A stretch of 8,326 nt of DNA from Methanomassiliicoccales archaeon (GTDB lineage: Archaea > Thermoplasmatota > Thermoplasmata > SG8-5). Shown piece by piece: positions 6,250 to 8,326 of this stretch. The translations under genes and the position numbers were made by a program. Location: NCBI GenBank assembly GCA_030636255.1, contig DAOVXH010000072.1, positions 1 through 8,326 of the forward strand, read 5' to 3'. A model generated the notes under the pieces. The model searched no databases. It was not told the DNA's origin and saw nothing but the letters and a program-made list of their open reading frames with translations. Positions within the stretch are counted from its first letter, which is position 1. The number at the start of each line of letters is the position of its first letter.

Positions 6250-6267
6250 TTAAATATCTTATAAAAA
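6250..6267 (+). promoter_or_regulatory. TATA box region of the V4R-like gene
   Basis: Two candidates are present: TTAAATAT (6250-6257) and TTATAAAA (6260-6267, with a preceding T at 6259). The second is centred 25-26 bp before ATG 6289 and would give a leaderless mRNA. The first would give a leader of about 9 nt. No SD precedes the ATG. Confidence 0.6.
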
Positions 6268-6288
6268 ACAATTAATGTATTGATAGGA

Positions 6289-6819
6289 ATGACAGAAAAA
6301 GAGCAATTATGCAGGGGCTCGGTTCCCCTGGGATTTATAAATTACATAAAAAAGACATGGGGCCAGGAAGGTCTTGATAATTTCATAAAGGACACTGGCA
6401 TGGATCCAAAGGATATCAATGAAGGTCAGTGGTATCCGATTACCAGCAGCGGCACAGTCCAGGAATGGATATTCAAAAATAAAGGCGAGGAGCAGGTCAC
6501 CAAGGCTGGAGCATATACTGTTAGAAATCAGGGCATCTTCTCGTATGTCATAAGGTTCGCCAATATCAAGAGCATTCTGAAGAGGGCGCCTGAAAATCAC
6601 AGTGAGGTATTCAAGTGCGGAACAATGGAAGTTGATATTCATGATAATTATGCCAAAATTATAATGACCGATACAGCGGCGGATGAATATTCTTGTATTG
6701 CCTGGAAAGGCGCTTTTATAGGTGCTTTGGAACTTACAAAGACCAATGGAACTGTAAAAGAAACCCAGTGCCAATTGAAGGGCGGGGCAAGTTGTTGCGA
6801 GTTTCTTATTGAATGGTAA
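6289..6819 (+). CDS. V4R / heme-NO-binding-like single-domain protein
   Basis: The 176 residues from ATG 6289 remotely resemble the fold group of V4R and heme-NO-binding (or DUF2378-like) domains, which act as small-molecule sensors or chaperone-like ligand binders. The basis is the N-terminal helical pattern GFINYIKKTWGQEGLDNFIKDTG, then GQWYPIT (46-52), WKGAFIGALEL (139-149) and the C-terminal CQLKGGASCCEFLIEW (161-176), which is like the Cys-x-Gly-x-x-x-Cys-x-Phe-x-x-x-Trp ends of those families. Cysteines are at 8, 110, 136, 161, 169 and 170, so metal or thiol binding is conceivable. There is no output domain, membrane span or signal peptide. An in-frame TTG at 6280 is the only alternative start; ATG 6289 fits the promoter spacing. 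A dyad upstream hints at regulation. The family assignment is tentative. Confidence 0.6.
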   Translation: MTEKEQLCRGSVPLGFINYIKKTWGQEGLDNFIKDTGMDPKDINEGQWYPITSSGTVQEWIFKNKGEEQVTKAGAYTVRNQGIFSYVIRFANIKSILKRAPENHSEVFKCGTMEVDIHDNYAKIIMTDTAADEYSCIAWKGAFIGALELTKTNGTVKETQCQLKGGASCCEFLIEW

Positions 6820-6867
6820 CAATATAGTTATTACCTTATTCTGTATTGTAGTGTCCGCTGAACATAT

Positions 6868-7050
6868 CCGAGCCGCATGCAAATGAAGCGAGGATTAGTT
6901 CAGTAAAAGCACTTCCCGCTTTAAAATCTACATCATTGAAAATAATTGGATGACAGTATAACCAATCTAATCATGTCATTCAATCTGTTTAGTGAAAGGA
7001 TGTAGGTTTTAGCCCTGTGGAGTGCTCACTTAATGGTCACAATTGCTCGG
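6868..7050. repeat. Nested-stem hairpin element (ncRNA or MITE-like)
   Basis: Four inverted pairs nest around one centre. They are CCGAGC/GCTCGG (6868-6873 and 7045-7050), AGCACT/AGTGCT (6908-6913 and 7021-7026), AAAATCTACATC/GATGTAGGTTTT (6923-6934 and 6999-7010; 12 pairs including one U-G, extendable by T6922-A7011), and ATTGGATGACA/TGTCATTCAAT (6945-6955 and 6974-6984; 11 pairs including one G-U) with an 18-nt loop. Mismatches in the two long stems are G-U wobbles, which favours an RNA structure. I recognise no known RNA family. A degenerate miniature inverted-repeat element is the alternative; no target-site duplication is visible. Confidence 0.6.
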
Positions 7051-7055
7051 TCCGG

Positions 7056-7061
7056 TTATAC
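7056..7061 (+). promoter_or_regulatory. Possible TATA box of the small ORF-bactofilin operon
   Basis: TTATAC is centred about 26 bp before position 7085. That would give a leader of about 13 nt to ATG 7098, containing GGTGAT. The match is modest. Transcription from a promoter upstream of the hairpin element cannot be excluded. Confidence 0.3.
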
Positions 7062-7086
7062 TCTTTGACCACCTTATTGCCTATAT

Positions 7087-7092
7087 GGTGAT
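7087..7092 (+). promoter_or_regulatory. Shine-Dalgarno GGTGAT before the small ORF
   Basis: GGTGAT matches the anti-SD sequence and lies 5 nt before ATG 7098. An ATG at 7093 in another frame would be too close and opens only 10 codons. Confidence 0.45.
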
Positions 7093-7097
7093 ATGAT

Positions 7098-7214
7098 ATG
7101 TTCGAGAAAATTGAGAACAGGATAAGAGAGATGATCGGTGGCCCGAGGGACCCTGGAAGTTCTTCCACGGATTCCCTGGCCTATGCAATGAGGGTACATG
7201 CGGCAACAATTTAA
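7098..7214 (+). CDS. 38-residue small protein upstream of the bactofilin gene
   Basis: The predicted protein starts MFEKIENRIREMIGG, an amphipathic helix, followed by a flexible PRDPGSSSTDS stretch and a short second helix ending in HAATI. I recognise no family. It is supported by the GGTGAT SD, the short gap (16 nt) to the next start codon, and the fact that the following gene uses a strong SD, which here marks genes inside operons. It is too short for coding statistics to be decisive. It could be a leader peptide coupled to the bactofilin gene or a genuine partner protein. Confidence 0.45.
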   Translation: MFEKIENRIREMIGGPRDPGSSSTDSLAYAMRVHAATI

Positions 7215-7218
7215 GCAT

Positions 7219-7224
7219 GGAGGG
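7219..7224 (+). promoter_or_regulatory. Strong Shine-Dalgarno of the bactofilin-like gene
   Basis: GGAGGG followed by six A residues before ATG 7231 is near-ideal spacing. It decides the start against an in-frame ATG at 7198, which would place the SD inside the gene and overlap the small ORF. Confidence 0.8.
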
Positions 7225-7230
7225 AAAAAA

Positions 7231-7929
7231 ATGACAGAAAGAACAAGAGTCGACAGAGTAGACATAGGACCAAGGGAATCCAGAAAGTTCGCTGATGTCT
7301 ATGCAAGGGAATTCACCTGTATGGCTGCAGGAAAGGTAGCTGGCAATCTGGATGCTGAAATAGCCGAGGTAAAAGGCTCATGCAAGGTAAATGGAGATGT
7401 CAAGGTTGCAATCCTCAAGGTAGGGGGAGCAATGAAGGTCGAGGGAAATATCCAGGCCGAGCTTATCAGGGCCAAGGGTGCCTTCAAGGTACTTGGCAGC
7501 GTGAGTGCAGATAATTTCCGCATTACCGGAGCAACCAAGATTGAGAAATCCATAACCTCAAAGGAGGAATTATCGGTAATGGGCGTGCTAAAGTGCAAGG
7601 ATAATGTGACTGCAGGAAGGTTTACCCTTTTGGGAGTTGCAGATGTAGAAGGAACTCTCAAGGCCGGCGAATTCAAAGCAGACCTCAGCGGCAAAAGCAC
7701 TATCCGAAATCTGGAAGCAGATAAGATAGATGTCAAAATAAAGGACAATAAGCCAAAAACCGAATTAATCTGCAAGAAAATAATTGGAAAGGATATCTAC
7801 CTTGAAGCAACAACGGCAGAATACCTGGAAGGCGATAATGTGGAACTTGGACCAAAATGCCTAATCAGTGAAGTAAAGGCCAAAAAGCTTGTAGTGCACA
7901 AGAAATCAAAGGTAGGAAAGGAACTTTAA
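7231..7929 (+). CDS. Bactofilin-like polymer-forming protein (DUF583/YhbE-type)
   Basis: This 232-residue protein is built of repeating beta-helix turns: GKVAGNLDAEIAEV, GSCKVNGDVKVAILKV, GAMKVEGNIQAELIRA, GAFKVLGSVSADNFRI, and less regular turns to about residue 175. The Gly-hydrophobic pattern every 16-18 residues is the bactofilin fold, a right-handed beta-helix that self-polymerises without nucleotide. The C-terminal block GKDIYLEATTAEYLEGDNVELGPKC (186-210) followed by a Val-Gly end resembles the YhbE/YhbF-like group in Bacillus more than CcmA-type bactofilins. There is no signal peptide or membrane helix, so it should be cytoplasmic. It follows a 38-residue ORF, probably in one operon. 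A perfect 10-bp hairpin spans its stop codon. A scaffold role in shape or envelope organisation is inferred from the family. Confidence 0.82.
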   Translation: MTERTRVDRVDIGPRESRKFADVYAREFTCMAAGKVAGNLDAEIAEVKGSCKVNGDVKVAILKVGGAMKVEGNIQAELIRAKGAFKVLGSVSADNFRITGATKIEKSITSKEELSVMGVLKCKDNVTAGRFTLLGVADVEGTLKAGEFKADLSGKSTIRNLEADKIDVKIKDNKPKTELICKKIIGKDIYLEATTAEYLEGDNVELGPKCLISEVKAKKLVVHKKSKVGKEL

Positions 7930-7941
7930 AATTCCTTTCCT
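7914..7941 (+). terminator. Perfect 10-bp hairpin around the bactofilin stop codon
   Basis: AGGAAAGGAA (7914-7923) and TTCCTTTCCT (7932-7941) pair perfectly, with the TAA stop (7927-7929) in the 8-nt loop. A pyrimidine-rich stretch follows on the plus strand. It probably acts in termination or 3'-end stability at this convergent junction. Confidence 0.55.
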
Positions 7942-7962
7942 CTCTGTCTAATTTAAAAGATA

Positions 7963-8326
7963 TTATTCTTCGGAGCCAAGCTCTTCTGGTGCCAGTTCTT
8001 CAGGGACCTTTTCTTCCTTGGCTGGCTTTTCCTCTGCGGCTGGTTCTTCCACAGGTTCTTCCTTTTTAACATATTCTTCAATGAAATTGATTGTTTTGAT
8101 ATCCAGGAACTGCCTGAGATCGCTTACAACCTTGTACTTCAGGGTGAACCATGCCTGGTCATATTTGCACATGTCAGCCAGAACAAGATTCAGTTCATCG
8201 CCCTTGACTGCGGCCTTGAAATCATCTGAGCGGCCATAATCTGCCTCTATGATTCCCAGGACCTTTTCCTCAGGGGTTCCGGCCTTCTTGAGTATATTGT
8301 AATCGTATTTCAGTGTCTTTCCTGCC
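7963..8326 (-). CDS. Unknown protein with acidic Pro/Glu/Ala tail (5' end outside window)
   Basis: The minus-strand frame is open from the TAA at 7963-7965 to the right edge, giving 120 complete codons; the start lies outside. The internal ATG at 8172 is not the likely start because coding-like sequence continues upstream (KTLKYDYNILKKAGTPEEK, then VLGIIEADYGRSDDFKAA). The visible part has a mixed alpha/beta-like region of about 90 residues ending in FIEEYVKK. After it comes a low-complexity tail rich in Glu, Pro, Ala and Lys (EEPVEEPAAEEKPAKEEKVP and on), which should be disordered and acidic. I do not recognise the family. It is convergent with the bactofilin gene, 33 bp away. Confidence 0.7.
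   Translation of the reverse strand, partial: AGKTLKYDYNILKKAGTPEEKVLGIIEADYGRSDDFKAAVKGDELNLVLADMCKYDQAWFTLKYKVVSDLRQFLDIKTINFIEEYVKKEEPVEEPAAEEKPAKEEKVPEELAPEELGSEE

Larger units (their letters stand above)
6820..7097. other. Intergenic region with nested inverted repeats
   Basis: The 278 bp between the V4R-like gene and the small ORF hold no convincing protein-coding frame. Most of it is occupied by the hairpin element at 6868-7050. T-rich sequence at about 6829-6841 may terminate the upstream gene. A TATA-like TTATAC (7056-7061) lies before the small ORF. Confidence 0.6.

Noticed and set aside
6307..6882. 191-residue open frame antisense to the V4R-like gene
   Set aside because: No motif, SD or promoter; the plus-strand frame has a family-like C-terminus and a correctly placed TATA box.
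6893..6934. tRNA D-arm-like stretch (TTAGTTCAGT followed by AAAAGCACTT)
   Set aside because: No T-loop (GGTTCRA-type) or acceptor stem closes it; the bases belong to the nested stems instead.
7198..7230. In-frame ATG 7198 as start of the bactofilin-like gene
   Set aside because: The strong SD GGAGGG lies between it and ATG 7231, and the extra residues do not resemble the family.

Overview
The window looks archaeal. It carries a geranylgeranyl reductase-family flavoprotein (archaeal lipid saturation), the archaeal-type dihydropterin pyrophosphokinase MptE, a DUF116 Cys-cluster protein and a COG1407-type phosphoesterase. Most transcription units start with an archaeal TATA box about 26 bp before the start codon and have no Shine-Dalgarno (SD) sequence, so their mRNAs should be leaderless. 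Genes inside operons do have SD sequences. A euryarchaeon, perhaps of the Thermoplasmatota, fits, but the placement is my inference and cannot be settled from 8 kb.

Layout. From 2 to 1201 (+) is the 3' part of a long coiled-coil gene with a Lys/Thr tail. It is followed with no gap by an isopropylmalate/isocitrate-type dehydrogenase (1208-2230, +). An AT-rich convergent spacer leads to a DUF116 gene (2276-2812, -). Then comes a 410-bp spacer that holds a second copy of the last 35 codons of the next gene. That gene is the geranylgeranyl reductase (3223-4410, -), preceded by a metallophosphoesterase (4470-5237, -). A single bidirectional TATA box separates the phosphoesterase from mptE (5294-5956, +). 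A small basic protein (5953-6144, -) overlaps the mptE 3' end by 4 bp. After a 144-bp divergent promoter region comes a V4R/heme-NO-binding-like protein (6289-6819, +). A 278-bp gap with nested inverted repeats follows, then a 38-aa small ORF (7098-7214, +) and an archaeal bactofilin-like gene (7231-7929, +). The window ends in the 3' part of an unknown gene with an acidic tail (7963-8326, -).

Function. Most units are independent housekeeping genes: membrane lipid saturation, pterin cofactor synthesis and an amino-acid or TCA-type oxidative decarboxylation. The bactofilin and coiled-coil genes suggest structural or cytoskeletal roles. I see no CRISPR array, defence operon, complete transposon or rRNA/tRNA gene.

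The most notable observation is the duplicated 3' end of the reductase gene. The two 108-bp direct copies differ at 10 bases, and every difference is synonymous. They bracket 237 bp of unrelated, dyad-rich DNA. This is the pattern expected from site-specific integration into the end of a coding gene, or from gene replacement by a close relative. The next most notable are the roughly 180-bp nested hairpin element before the bactofilin operon, the single TATA box serving two divergent genes, and the consistent leaderless promoter geometry.
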